A DNA stretch of 64,000 nt from CBDCRK01 sp965220955 (lineage in GTDB: Bacteria; Desulfobacterota; Binatia; Bin18; CBDCRK01), in the NCBI GenBank assembly GCA_965220955.1, contig CBDCRK010000037.1:124001-188000 (forward strand), read 5' to 3'. This document shows, piece after piece, positions 8,268 to 16,137 of the stretch. The notes under the pieces are model-generated. The model made no database searches. It was not told where the DNA came from and saw only the letters and a list, made by a program, of their open reading frames with translations. The position numbers and the translations under genes were made by a program. Position 1 is the first letter of the stretch. Every line of letters begins with the position of its first letter.

Positions 8268-9809
8268 CTACTCCTCTATCCATACCTTGGTAAAAGAAAA
8301 AAGGTCTCCACTGGGGTGGGGGACAAAACCCTTTACCCGCTTGTCTTTCACCACCACATTGGTTGTCCACCACAGGGGAATATAGGGCAGGTCCTCGGCA
8401 ATCAGCTTCTGCACCTCGCTGTAGATCCGCCCGCGTTCACGTCTATCCAAAGTTCGCCGCCCCACCTCAGTAAGAGTATCTATACGAGGGTGGAGGTAAA
8501 ACCCGCGATTGTTTCCTTGCGGGGGGGTCATCCGGGAGTGAAAGACAGCATAATAAATATCCGGATCATTGATTCCTACCCAGGCCAGAGAGTAGAGATG
8601 AAAATTCCCCTTCCTGATGTCGGCGTAAAACGTTCCCCACTCGTAGGTACGGATATCCAGGGCAATGCCCACCTGGGCAAGCTGTTCCTGGAATGCTTCG
8701 GCAATACGCCGACGTAGATCCACAGTCGTTGTTTTATAAGAGAGACGAAAACGGGGAAGTGGCCCCAAACCATCAGGGTCAGGATATCCGGCCTTATCAA
8801 GTAGAGCACGAGCCTTGAACGGGTCGTGGGGATGGGTTTGTACTTCTGGTTCATACGCCCAGTGGCTAGGAGGAAGAAGCCCTGTAGCCGGTAGGGCAAA
8901 CCCTTTGAGCAGGTAACGAATGACGGCTTGCCGGTCAATAGCCAAGGCAATGGCCTGGCGCACGCGACGGTCCTGAAGTCTGGGGTCACGCAGATTCATC
9001 CCCAGGTACTGAAAAGAGGTACCCGGAGAGCGAAGTACCTCAAGCCCAGCTCTCTCCTGGAGCCACGGAACCACGTCGGGCTCAATACCATTCTGGACAA
9101 AATGGAGCCCCCCTTTCTTCAGCTCAAGTGCTCGCACCGTACCGTCTGGCACAATTTTAAAGACCACTTGCTCAAGACGGGCAGGGTGCGGAGTGTAGAG
9201 GGGGTCGCGGGAGAGTATCACTTCAGTATCCGGTACAAAGTGAATCAGGCGAAAAGGACCCGCCCCTATGAGTCGCTCTACTTCGCTGGGTGGAGTGATA
9301 GCAAGCTCACGGGGCAGAACACCGAGCAGGGCGGCTTCCAGAAATGGAGCATTGGTCTCACGCAGGTGAAAAACAATGGTCAAAGGGTCAGGAGTGTCAA
9401 TAGCCTCAATGACGCTGAGTGCCTCCCGTTTAGGCGAATGAAAGACAGGGTCAAGAATGGCGGTATATGTTGCCTTGACATCCTCCGAGGTGAGTGGGAT
9501 GCCGTTGTGAAATACAATACCCGGGCGGAGAAAGAAAATGTAGGTCAGAGGATCCTTGACCTGCCAGCGCTCTGCCAGGTCGGGAACATAGCGGAAATTC
9601 GAGTCCAGACGAAGAAGCGAACGAAACAGCAGACGGCCAATGCGAGAAGAAGTGGCATCTGTAGCATAGCGGGGATCAAGGGTGGTAGGACTGCTCTCCA
9701 GTCCTACCACCAGCGTTTGTGGCGAGGGACGACTAACCACGGGCTTGCATCCCCAAAGGGGAGCAAACAAACAGAAGAACACCCATAGCACCACTAAATC
9801 CAACCCCAA
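8268..9809 (-). CDS. extracellular solute-binding lipoprotein, family 5 (peptide/nickel type)
   Basis: The mature part has the family 5 start VVGLESSPTTLDPRYATDAT, then LLFRSLLRLD and later AIALAIDRQAVIRYLLKG and GYPDPDG, all typical of DppA/OppA/NikA proteins. A lipoprotein signal is visible: hydrophobic DLVVLWVFFCLFAPLWGC with the acylated Cys. The frame is open to 10073, but residues before the signal are low quality and contain a dispersed palindrome, so I place the start at a TTG at 9809, just before the signal peptide; this start is uncertain. It captures substrate outside the inner membrane and delivers it to the two permeases downstream. The 353 bases between 9810 and the divergent transglycosylase gene hold the repeat and presumably both promoters. 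Confidence 0.85.
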   Translation of the reverse strand: MGLDLVVLWVFFCLFAPLWGCKPVVSRPSPQTLVVGLESSPTTLDPRYATDATSSRIGRLLFRSLLRLDSNFRYVPDLAERWQVKDPLTYIFFLRPGIVFHNGIPLTSEDVKATYTAILDPVFHSPKREALSVIEAIDTPDPLTIVFHLRETNAPFLEAALLGVLPRELAITPPSEVERLIGAGPFRLIHFVPDTEVILSRDPLYTPHPARLEQVVFKIVPDGTVRALELKKGGLHFVQNGIEPDVVPWLQERAGLEVLRSPGTSFQYLGMNLRDPRLQDRRVRQAIALAIDRQAVIRYLLKGFALPATGLLPPSHWAYEPEVQTHPHDPFKARALLDKAGYPDPDGLGPLPRFRLSYKTTTVDLRRRIAEAFQEQLAQVGIALDIRTYEWGTFYADIRKGNFHLYSLAWVGINDPDIYYAVFHSRMTPPQGNNRGFYLHPRIDTLTEVGRRTLDRRERGRIYSEVQKLIAEDLPYIPLWWTTNVVVKDKRVKGFVPHPSGDLFSFTKVWIEE

Positions 9810-9927
9810 GAGACGGGTACAGACAGAAACTCTTTGAGGCCCAGCTTCCTTCCCCCCTGTGAAAAAAGGGCGGCCTGCGTAGGAGGCTAGGAGAGATTTC
9901 CTGGCCTGGCTGCAAGCAGACCCAGAC

Positions 9928-9963
9928 AAATCCCCCCTGAGTCCCCCCTTTACTAAAGAGGGA
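9928..9963. repeat. C-rich/G-rich palindromic intergenic repeat
   Basis: The segment AAATCCCCCCTGAG, TCCCCCCTTTAC and TAAAGAGGGA forms an imperfect inverted repeat of the kind AATCCCCC...GGGGGA that is scattered between genes in many environmental genomes. A related piece (CCCCCCTGTGAAAAAAGGG) lies at about 9855. Its presence inside the extended reading frame of the solute-binding protein argues that this stretch is not coding. Confidence 0.55.
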
Positions 9964-10162
9964 AAAGGATGGGGAAGAGACAAGTCACAAGCTGCAGCGC
10001 CAGTGCCTCCATATTTTGGGGTCTGATTTAGACAGAGGAAAGAAGTAAACACGTTGACAGGGTTTTCAAACATCTGATATCCTATGCAAACTTTTGCGGG
10101 ATACCCCGTGACTGCATAACTACTACATCTACATCCACGGACTGAGTCTGAAGAGGAGCGCG

Positions 10163-11989
10163 GTGGTGAGGCCCTGGAGATACCGAGGGGAAGGTGGTGG
10201 AAGAGGCGGGAGCAGGAGGTGGAGGCTCCAGGCTGCTGCTATAGCCCTCCTGCTGTGTCTGTTTAGTCCGGCTTCTGCTCACAGTCAGACTGCCCCGAAA
10301 TCTTCCCCCCACCCTTTTCCTCTTGCCGCGGCATTACGCCCGCAGGTGGAGTTCTGGAAGAAGATCTTTGCCACTTACTCGCAAGATCAGGTGGTTATCC
10401 ACGATACCCGCTATATGAACATAATCTACAAGGTCGTTGACCTTCGTCCCTATCGGAAACAAGGGCGAAGCAACGCTGCCATAGCCAGACTTAAAAAACG
10501 GCAGGTTCGCCAGGAAAAAGAGCGAGTGCGCGCCATCCTGACCAAGCTGCACAAGGCCCGCCAAAAGCCCAGCAAACTTCGCCCTGAGGAGCTTAGGATA
10601 TGGAACCTCTACAGCAACGTCAACGAGCGGAATAAATTTCTTAGAGCGGCGGCAGCGAATCGGCTGCGTGCCCAGTCCGGCTTGAAGAAACGGTTCGCCA
10701 AGGGGATCCAGATTTCCCACCGGTATCTCGGCAGAATGGAGGAAATCTTCCGCCAGCAAGGGTTGCCGGTAGAACTCACCCGTATGCCTCTAGTGGAGTC
10801 CTGTTTTAATCTGCAGGCATACTCTAAGGCCGGAGCCGCGGGCATCTGGCAGTTCATTCCCTCTACAGGTAAGCTCTATCTGCGGATCGACGGCATTCTT
10901 GACGAGCGGCGAGACCCCATCCTTTCCACCCACGCGGCGGCCAAACTCTTACGCCATAACTACAAGACTCTTGGCACTTGGCCACTGGCAATCACCGCTT
11001 ACAATCATGGTTCGGCGGGGATGCAAAGAGCGGTTAAGAGGGTAAAAAGCCGAGACATTACTAAGATCATCCGCCGCTACCGCAGCCGCAGCTTTGGCTT
11101 TGCTTCAAAGAACTTCTATGCTGAGTTTCTTGCTGCACTGCAAGTCGAACAGCAGTATAAGAAGTTTTTTGGTGATCTCCCCCTCGACCCTCCGCTACGC
11201 TACGACGAGGTAGAGACAAAAGACTTTGTCTCCCTGAAAACCGCGGCCCGTTGCGCAGGAACAACTAAAGAAGAGCTTCTCTCCCTAAACCCTGCGCTCA
11301 GTGGACCTATTCGCTCAGGTCGGGCTTACTTGCCCAAAGGATACTACCTGCGCATCCCTGCCGGTTCTTCGCCCCTTTTTGCCCAACGGTATACTGCCCT
11401 TCCTCACTACGAAAAGGCGAATGAACAGAATCCGGTTTTTATCACCCATAGAGTCCGCCGTAACGAAACCCTTGGCCATATTGCCAGACGATATAGCACC
11501 ACGGTCACTTTGCTCAAGCAGCTCAACGGCATCACCAATGTTCGCCGTCTGCAGGTCGGTCAAAAGCTGCGTGTTCCCACCGGTCAGAAATATGCTGCAC
11601 TTCCTCGCCTTAAGGCGCCGCTTGATCACAAGAAAGCAGGCAATCAAAACCACAAGAAGGCGAACAAACAGGGACAAGGCTTCATTACCCATAGAGTCCG
11701 CCGCAACGAAACCCTTGGCTATATTGCCCAGCGCTATGGCACCACGGTTACTTTGCTCAAGCAGCTCAACGGCATCACCAATGCTCGCCGCCTACAGATT
11801 GGCCAGAGGCTGCGTATTTCCACAAACCATAAATCAGGTTTTATCACGCACAAAGTCCGCCGCAACGAAACCCTTGGCCATATTGCCAGACGATATAGCA
11901 CCACGGTCACTTTGCTCAAGCAGCTCAACGGCATCACCAATGCCCGCCGCCTCCAGATTGGCCAGAGGCTACGCGTCCCTGCCAGTTAG
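10163..11989 (+). CDS. membrane-bound/exported lytic transglycosylase with three LysM domains (MltD-like)
   Basis: A 608-residue exported protein. The signal peptide has its hydrophobic core at about residues 23-40 (AAAIALLLCLFSPASA). An SLT domain follows, with the catalytic Glu212 in MPLVESCFNLQAYSKAGAAG and the IWQFIPSTG and AYNHGS motifs. Three LysM peptidoglycan-binding domains lie at about 424-472, 506-553 and 558-606. The enzyme cleaves peptidoglycan to 1,6-anhydromuropeptides in the periplasm. The GTG start has a GAGGAG site upstream; a second GTG follows at once. LysM 1 and LysM 3 share a long identical DNA stretch, a sign of recent duplication or gene conversion. It is followed 114 bases later by the tetrapyrrole genes, a separate unit. 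Confidence 0.92.
   Translation: MVRPWRYRGEGGGRGGSRRWRLQAAAIALLLCLFSPASAHSQTAPKSSPHPFPLAAALRPQVEFWKKIFATYSQDQVVIHDTRYMNIIYKVVDLRPYRKQGRSNAAIARLKKRQVRQEKERVRAILTKLHKARQKPSKLRPEELRIWNLYSNVNERNKFLRAAAANRLRAQSGLKKRFAKGIQISHRYLGRMEEIFRQQGLPVELTRMPLVESCFNLQAYSKAGAAGIWQFIPSTGKLYLRIDGILDERRDPILSTHAAAKLLRHNYKTLGTWPLAITAYNHGSAGMQRAVKRVKSRDITKIIRRYRSRSFGFASKNFYAEFLAALQVEQQYKKFFGDLPLDPPLRYDEVETKDFVSLKTAARCAGTTKEELLSLNPALSGPIRSGRAYLPKGYYLRIPAGSSPLFAQRYTALPHYEKANEQNPVFITHRVRRNETLGHIARRYSTTVTLLKQLNGITNVRRLQVGQKLRVPTGQKYAALPRLKAPLDHKKAGNQNHKKANKQGQGFITHRVRRNETLGYIAQRYGTTVTLLKQLNGITNARRLQIGQRLRISTNHKSGFITHKVRRNETLGHIARRYSTTVTLLKQLNGITNARRLQIGQRLRVPAS
11465..11985 (+). repeat. LysM-encoding triplicated repeat inside the transglycosylase gene
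   Basis: Three copies, starting near 11450, 11690 and 11855, encode the near-identical RVRRNETLGHIARRYSTTVT block. Copies 1 and 3 look identical for about 75 bases (roughly 11465-11541 and 11865-11941), while copy 2 differs at several positions. This pattern suggests recent copying of one unit within the gene. Confidence 0.85.
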
Positions 11990-12046
11990 AACCTTAAAAA
12001 AGGCTTTTCAGACAGCTTCTTAGCTATCAGTTCCTAGTAGTTTACT

Positions 12047-12087
12047 GATAAACTTTTCCCCCCTTGGGTTCTATGGTAAAGTTTATC
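12047..12087. promoter_or_regulatory. perfect 10-bp inverted repeat ahead of the tetrapyrrole genes
   Basis: GATAAACTTT at 12047-12056 and AAAGTTTATC at 12078-12087 are exact inverted repeats with a 21-base gap, ending 16 bases before the ATG of the precorrin-2 dehydrogenase gene. The position fits an operator or a leader hairpin sequestering the start region. The regulator is unknown. No run of T follows the second arm, so it is not a classic terminator of the upstream gene. Confidence 0.5.
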
Positions 12088-12103
12088 TACAAGATCAAAA
12101 CTC

Positions 12104-12766
12104 ATGAAATACTATCCTATTTTTCTTGATATCAGGGGCAAAGACTGCCTGGTTATTGGCGGGGGAGAAGTAGCTGAACGTAAGGTGGAACCGCTCCTAC
12201 AGGCAGGCGGACGCGTAACCGTTATCAGCCCAACCCTCACCCCGGAACTAGCCTGCCTTGCTGCCGAGGGCAAAATCGTATGCCATCGGCGGGAATATAA
12301 ATCCGGTGATTTAGCCGGCTTTTTCCTTGTCTATGCAACCACAAACAACGAAGGGATACACAAATATATTGCTGCCGAGGCTGCTGAGCAGGGGGTGCTC
12401 CTGAATGTTGCCGATCGCCCAGCACTCTGTACCTTTATTGTTCCTTCGATTGTCTCCCAGGGAGATCTCACCATTGCAGTTTCCACAAGCGGGGCAAGCC
12501 CGGCTCTAGCCCGGCACATTGGCAAAACCTTGCGGGAGACCTTTGGACCGGAATACGACCAAGCACTACAAATTCTGGCCAGAATACGAGAAAAGCTTGC
12601 ATACACTGCCCTTTCTGCTGACGAACGAAAAAAGATTTTTACTACCTTGGTTGAATCTTCCCTCCTTGACCATCTGCACGCCAGACGCCAAACTGAGGTA
12701 AACGCTCTCATTAGGCAAATTCTGGGAGAGGATTTCGTCCTCGAACAACTGGGCATTGCCCTCTAA
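12104..12766 (+). CDS. precorrin-2 dehydrogenase / sirohydrochlorin ferrochelatase (Met8/CysG N-domain type)
   Basis: A 220-residue protein with the NAD-binding motif CLVIGGGEVAERKVEPLL (about 11-28), the family motifs NVADRPALCTFIVPS and STSGASPALARHIGK, and a helical C-terminal domain. It oxidises precorrin-2 to sirohydrochlorin and in Met8-like enzymes also inserts iron to make siroheme. It is the first gene of a tight plus-strand set (CcsA-like, hemA, hemC, cobA-hemD), and the methyltransferase that makes its substrate is encoded in the same set (16138). The ATG follows an AT-rich leader with a perfect inverted repeat. Length is right for the single-domain form lacking the methyltransferase. 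Confidence 0.88.
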   Translation: MKYYPIFLDIRGKDCLVIGGGEVAERKVEPLLQAGGRVTVISPTLTPELACLAAEGKIVCHRREYKSGDLAGFFLVYATTNNEGIHKYIAAEAAEQGVLLNVADRPALCTFIVPSIVSQGDLTIAVSTSGASPALARHIGKTLRETFGPEYDQALQILARIREKLAYTALSADERKKIFTTLVESSLLDHLHARRQTEVNALIRQILGEDFVLEQLGIAL

Positions 12767-12770
12767 AGCT

Positions 12771-13592
12771 ATGGAAACGTTTCTGCTTAAGACTACCCTT
12801 ACCCTTTATCTTCTGGGGACGGTAAGTTTTATTCTTCATCTTATCCGCCCTACCTTCTTTCTACGTATTCTATCCCCTTCTTTGCTTTTCGCTGCTTTTC
12901 TTGTGCATGCCAGTGCTATTCTTTCCCGCTCGCATACCGCGGGTTACCTCACCGCCACCAATTTCTATGAGGCACTCTCTTTCTTCGCTTGGCTGACGGT
13001 CGGAATCTATTTACTTGTGCAACTCCGTTACCACCTCACCGTGCTTGGGGCAGTGATCAGCCCGCTTGCCTTTGTGCTCACTCTAGGGGCATTTGTATTT
13101 TACCGTGGAGTAGGCAATCTACCCCCGAACCTGCAAAGCCCTTGGCTCTTTCCCCTTCACATTACCTCGGCTTTTCTGGGCAACGCAGTATTTGCGCTTG
13201 CCTTTAGCGTGAGCCTTCTTTATCTGGTGCAAGAAAGTCAGCTCAAGGGCAAAAAAGGGCACACAGTGTTCCGTCGCCTGCCTTCTCTAGAGACACTCGA
13301 CGAACTTAATTATCACTCGCTTACCTGGGGATTTCTTCTTCTCACCCTGGGTATTATCAGCGGAGCGGTGTGGGCCGAGTACTCATGGGGACAGTTCTGG
13401 ACCTGGGAGCCACGCCAGGTCCTATCTCTCTTTACCTGGATTCTCTATGCCCTACTCCTCCACTACCGCACCGTGGGTTGGCAGGGCAAGCAGGCAGCCA
13501 GGCTCACCATTTTATGCTTTGCCGTACTCGTTATCTCTTTCTTAAGCGTCAACCTCTTTTTCCCTGGACGCCACGGAGGTGAATTTGGCTAA
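12771..13592 (+). CDS. CcsA/ResC/HemX-family membrane protein
   Basis: A 273-residue polytopic membrane protein, about eight helices, with the tryptophan-rich haem-handling motif SWGQFWTWEPRQVLSLFTWI (around residue 205) of the CcsA/CcmF haem-handling superfamily. In this genetic position, next to hemA, such proteins are often called HemX or cytochrome c assembly protein; the role may be haem export for c-type cytochrome assembly or control of glutamyl-tRNA reductase. The ATG at 12771 lies four bases after the stop of the previous gene, although a TTG 15 bases earlier is also possible. The 3' end overlaps the start of hemA by a few bases, consistent with translational coupling. Confidence 0.85.
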   Translation: METFLLKTTLTLYLLGTVSFILHLIRPTFFLRILSPSLLFAAFLVHASAILSRSHTAGYLTATNFYEALSFFAWLTVGIYLLVQLRYHLTVLGAVISPLAFVLTLGAFVFYRGVGNLPPNLQSPWLFPLHITSAFLGNAVFALAFSVSLLYLVQESQLKGKKGHTVFRRLPSLETLDELNYHSLTWGFLLLTLGIISGAVWAEYSWGQFWTWEPRQVLSLFTWILYALLLHYRTVGWQGKQAARLTILCFAVLVISFLSVNLFFPGRHGGEFG

Positions 13593-14868
13593 AGACAAAT
13601 CCACCATTATTGTGGTTGGGATAAACCACCGTAGCGCTCCGGTGGAGGTGCGGGAAAAACTTGCCTTTAACGGCAACCTCGATAGTGTTTTGCATCAGCT
13701 CCTTGAGACTGCCGAGATCAAGGAGGGAGTTCTTCTTTCCACCTGCAATCGGGTGGAGGTGATTGCCTGCACTACTGACCCGCAGGCAGCTGCCAAGCAG
13801 ATCCCCGAGTTCCTTGCTACCGAGCGCGAGGTCCTCCGTTCCTCTTTCGAAGAACACTTATATACACACATGGACAAAGCAGCAGTAGGGCATTTATTCC
13901 GTGTTGCCGCCAGCCTTGATTCCATGGTGGTGGGGGAGCCCCAGATTCTCGGCCAGCTCAAAGACTCCTATGCTATCTCCTCAGCAGCGGGCACTGTGGG
14001 CACAGTACTTCATCGCTGTTTTCACAAATCCTTTTCCGTTGCCAAACGGGTGCGGACGGAAACTCAGGTGGCGGCTAAGGCGGTCTCTGTGAGTTCAGCA
14101 GCAGTAGATCTGGCCCGTAAGATCTTTGATCACTTAGAAGACAAAACTGCCATGCTCATTGGTGCCGGAGAGATGAGTGAGCTTGCGGCACGTCACCTGC
14201 AAGGTCATGGCATTGGCAGCCTTATTATTACTAACCGCACGTTTGAACGCGCTACAGAGCTGGCCCGTGAGTTCAGTGGTACTGCAGTTTCCTTTGAGGG
14301 CTTTCCCAAGTACCTCAAGCTTGCTGACGTGGTGATTGGTTCGGTGGGAGGTGGTGACTACCTTTTGGGGCCGGCAGCTGTACTGGAGGCGCTGCACGAG
14401 CGCAAGCGGCGACCCATGTTCTTTATTGACCTCGGGGTGCCGCGTAACTTTGATCCCGGCCTTAACAACATAGACAATGTCTTTCTTTACAACATCGACG
14501 ACCTGGAAAAAGTAATCGAAGACAACAAAGAGGAGCGAGAAAAAGAGGCGATCAAGGCCGAGGCAATCGTTGCGGAGGAAGTAGAGTCTTTCTGGAAGTG
14601 GATTGATACCTTAAGTGTGACCCCAACTATTGTGGCGCTCAGAGAGAAAGCCGAGGCAATCCGCCGGCAGGAGCTGGAGAAGACGCTTTCCTCACTCAAG
14701 GATTCTCCCCCCCAGGCTCGTGCAGCCATGGAGGCCCTGACTACCGCCATAGTCAACAAACTCCTCCACGCCCCTATCACCTATCTTAAGGGTCACAAAG
14801 TGAGTGACCAAAACCCCCTCCCAATAGAAACCCTCCGACGGCTGTTCGACCTGGACAGGGAGGAATAA
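13585..14868 (+). CDS. hemA: glutamyl-tRNA reductase
   Basis: A 427-residue enzyme that reduces glutamyl-tRNA to glutamate-1-semialdehyde, the entry to the C5 tetrapyrrole route. Visible motifs are GINHRSAPVEVREKLAF, the catalytic cysteine in LSTCNRVEV (about residue 54), DSMVVGEPQILGQLKDSY, and the NADPH-binding LIGAGEMSELAARHL. A GGAGG site at 13575-13579 is ideally spaced from the TTG at 13585; the GTG at 13579 overlaps that site, so I prefer the TTG. It overlaps the end of the CcsA-like gene and is followed by a repeat-containing spacer before hemC. hemL is not in the window. Confidence 0.92.
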   Translation: MAKDKSTIIVVGINHRSAPVEVREKLAFNGNLDSVLHQLLETAEIKEGVLLSTCNRVEVIACTTDPQAAAKQIPEFLATEREVLRSSFEEHLYTHMDKAAVGHLFRVAASLDSMVVGEPQILGQLKDSYAISSAAGTVGTVLHRCFHKSFSVAKRVRTETQVAAKAVSVSSAAVDLARKIFDHLEDKTAMLIGAGEMSELAARHLQGHGIGSLIITNRTFERATELAREFSGTAVSFEGFPKYLKLADVVIGSVGGGDYLLGPAAVLEALHERKRRPMFFIDLGVPRNFDPGLNNIDNVFLYNIDDLEKVIEDNKEEREKEAIKAEAIVAEEVESFWKWIDTLSVTPTIVALREKAEAIRRQELEKTLSSLKDSPPQARAAMEALTTAIVNKLLHAPITYLKGHKVSDQNPLPIETLRRLFDLDREE

Positions 14869-14888
14869 AGGGAGTGTACCGTAATCTG

Positions 14889-14957
14889 TAGGGGCGATCC
14901 TTGTGATCGCCCAGTGAGAGATCACAGACAGCGGGGTAAACACAAGATTTGCCCCTA
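14889..14957. repeat. dispersed TAGGGGC...GCCCCTA element, copy 2
   Basis: A 69-base element between hemA and hemC, bounded by TAGGGGCGATC and TTTGCCCCTA, with a left internal hairpin GGGCGATC/GATCGCCC. It is close to copy 3 (16031-16117) and related to copy 1 (5103-5173). Confidence 0.8.
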
Positions 14958-14997
14958 CTCCAGAGACACGAAGTCTGACTGCTGAAGGCCAATAACA

Positions 14998-15921
14998 ATG
15001 ACACCGACCGTTCGGATTGGAACAAGAGGGAGCAGGCTGGCCCTGTGTCAGGCAGAGTGGGTGCGGGCATGGCTTCTCGCAGCCTGGCCGAGGCTTAGGG
15101 TCGAGCTAGTCCCCATTAAGACTTCTGGAGACAAGCTGCTCGATGTTTCCCTGGCTAAAGTCGGGGGTAAGGGGCTCTTTGTTAAAGAAATCGAAGAAGC
15201 GCTGCTGACCGGACGAGTCGATATTGCCGTTCACTCCATGAAGGATCTGCCTGCGGAACTTGCCCCCGGCCTAGTGCTTGCGGCGGTACCTGAGCGGGAG
15301 GACCCGTGGGACATGTTAATCTCCCAACACGGAGAAACCCTTACCGGGTTGCCCGCTGGTGCTCGTGTTGGCACCAGTAGCCTACGCCGCCAAGCTCTGC
15401 TTCTCCACCACCGACCGGACTTAGGAGTTGAGCTATTTCGGGGCAATGTAGAAACACGGCTACATAAACTGAGCGAGGGTCTGGTGGATGCCACAGTCCT
15501 GGCTGCCGCAGGCCTAAACCGTCTGGGGATTAAGCCAGAACACGCACAAGTCTTGGATGAGACAGAGTTTATTCCTGCTATTGGCCAGGGAGCTTTGGGA
15601 ATTGAGACCCGCGCAAACGATGAGGTCGTGGAGCTGGTCTTATCCCTTAACCATCCAGGGACTGCCATAGCCGTGAGTGCTGAGCGAGAGTTTCTGCGCT
15701 GCTTGGCCGGTAGTTGCCAGGTGCCTGTAGCCGCCAAAGGAACCATTCACAACGCCACTGTGCACCTAGTGGGCCTTATTGCCAGCCCGGACGGCCAGCA
15801 GCTAGTAAGAGGCGAGACAGAGGGGCTAGCAGAGAATGCCAAACAAATGGGCGCGGCTCTAGCAACGGAACTGCTGCAGCATGGAGGTCGAGAGATTCTA
15901 AAGGAGATTGAAAAGGGATAA
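14998..15921 (+). CDS. hemC: porphobilinogen deaminase (hydroxymethylbilane synthase)
   Basis: A 307-residue enzyme that joins four porphobilinogen units into hydroxymethylbilane. Motifs include RIGTRGSRLALCQAEWV at the N-terminus, AVHSMKDLPAEL, GTSSLRRQALL, RGNVETRL and the dipyrromethane cofactor cysteine in LAGSCQVPVAA at about residue 240. Cofactor attachment at this Cys is known for the family. The gene is between hemA and cobA-hemD, the usual order. The spacers on both sides carry the same palindromic element. Confidence 0.95.
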   Translation: MTPTVRIGTRGSRLALCQAEWVRAWLLAAWPRLRVELVPIKTSGDKLLDVSLAKVGGKGLFVKEIEEALLTGRVDIAVHSMKDLPAELAPGLVLAAVPEREDPWDMLISQHGETLTGLPAGARVGTSSLRRQALLLHHRPDLGVELFRGNVETRLHKLSEGLVDATVLAAAGLNRLGIKPEHAQVLDETEFIPAIGQGALGIETRANDEVVELVLSLNHPGTAIAVSAEREFLRCLAGSCQVPVAAKGTIHNATVHLVGLIASPDGQQLVRGETEGLAENAKQMGAALATELLQHGGREILKEIEKG

Positions 15922-15926
15922 GCTCT

Positions 15927-15953
15927 CAGCTGTCAGTAATCAGCTGTCAGCTT
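15927..15953. repeat. CAGCTGTCAG-type short repeat
   Basis: Directly after hemC the sequence reads CTCAGCTGTCAG, TAATCAGCTGTCAG, CTTCAG, a series of short related units. Similar CAGC(T)NTCAG units occur at 33602-33633, 43480-43505 and about 48366-48395, all at gene boundaries. Confidence 0.5.
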
Positions 15954-16030
15954 CAGACCAAATCGGAGGGTGTGAGTTTTGAGACTTCAGAGAGATAAAA
16001 TGCAGGAGAGAGGCCACCAGCCATAATTTG

Positions 16031-16117
16031 TAGGGGCGATCCTGTCGGCCATCCTGGCCGCGTGATCGCCCGATGGGGGGATTGTAGGCACCAGGGCAAA
16101 TACAAGATTGGCCCCTA
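16031..16117. repeat. dispersed TAGGGGC...GCCCCTA element, copy 3
   Basis: An 87-base element between hemC and cobA-hemD, with TAGGGGCGATC/GATCGCCC at the left, an extra inner hairpin (CGGCCATCCTGGCCG) and GGCCCCTA at the right end. It has the same ends as copy 2 and differs mainly in the hairpin loop, which carries the extra 18-base palindrome. Confidence 0.8.
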
Positions 16118-16137
16118 CCACAGCTGCATGAAGTCTG

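Noticed and set aside
8928..9788. Plus-strand frame of 286 codons antisense to the solute-binding protein
   Set aside because: No recognisable protein features; the family 5 binding protein on the minus strand is well supported.
11301..12023. Plus-strand frame of 240 codons overlapping the LysM region
   Set aside because: It is a shifted-frame shadow of the repeated LysM DNA; the apparent internal repeats in it come from the LysM duplication.
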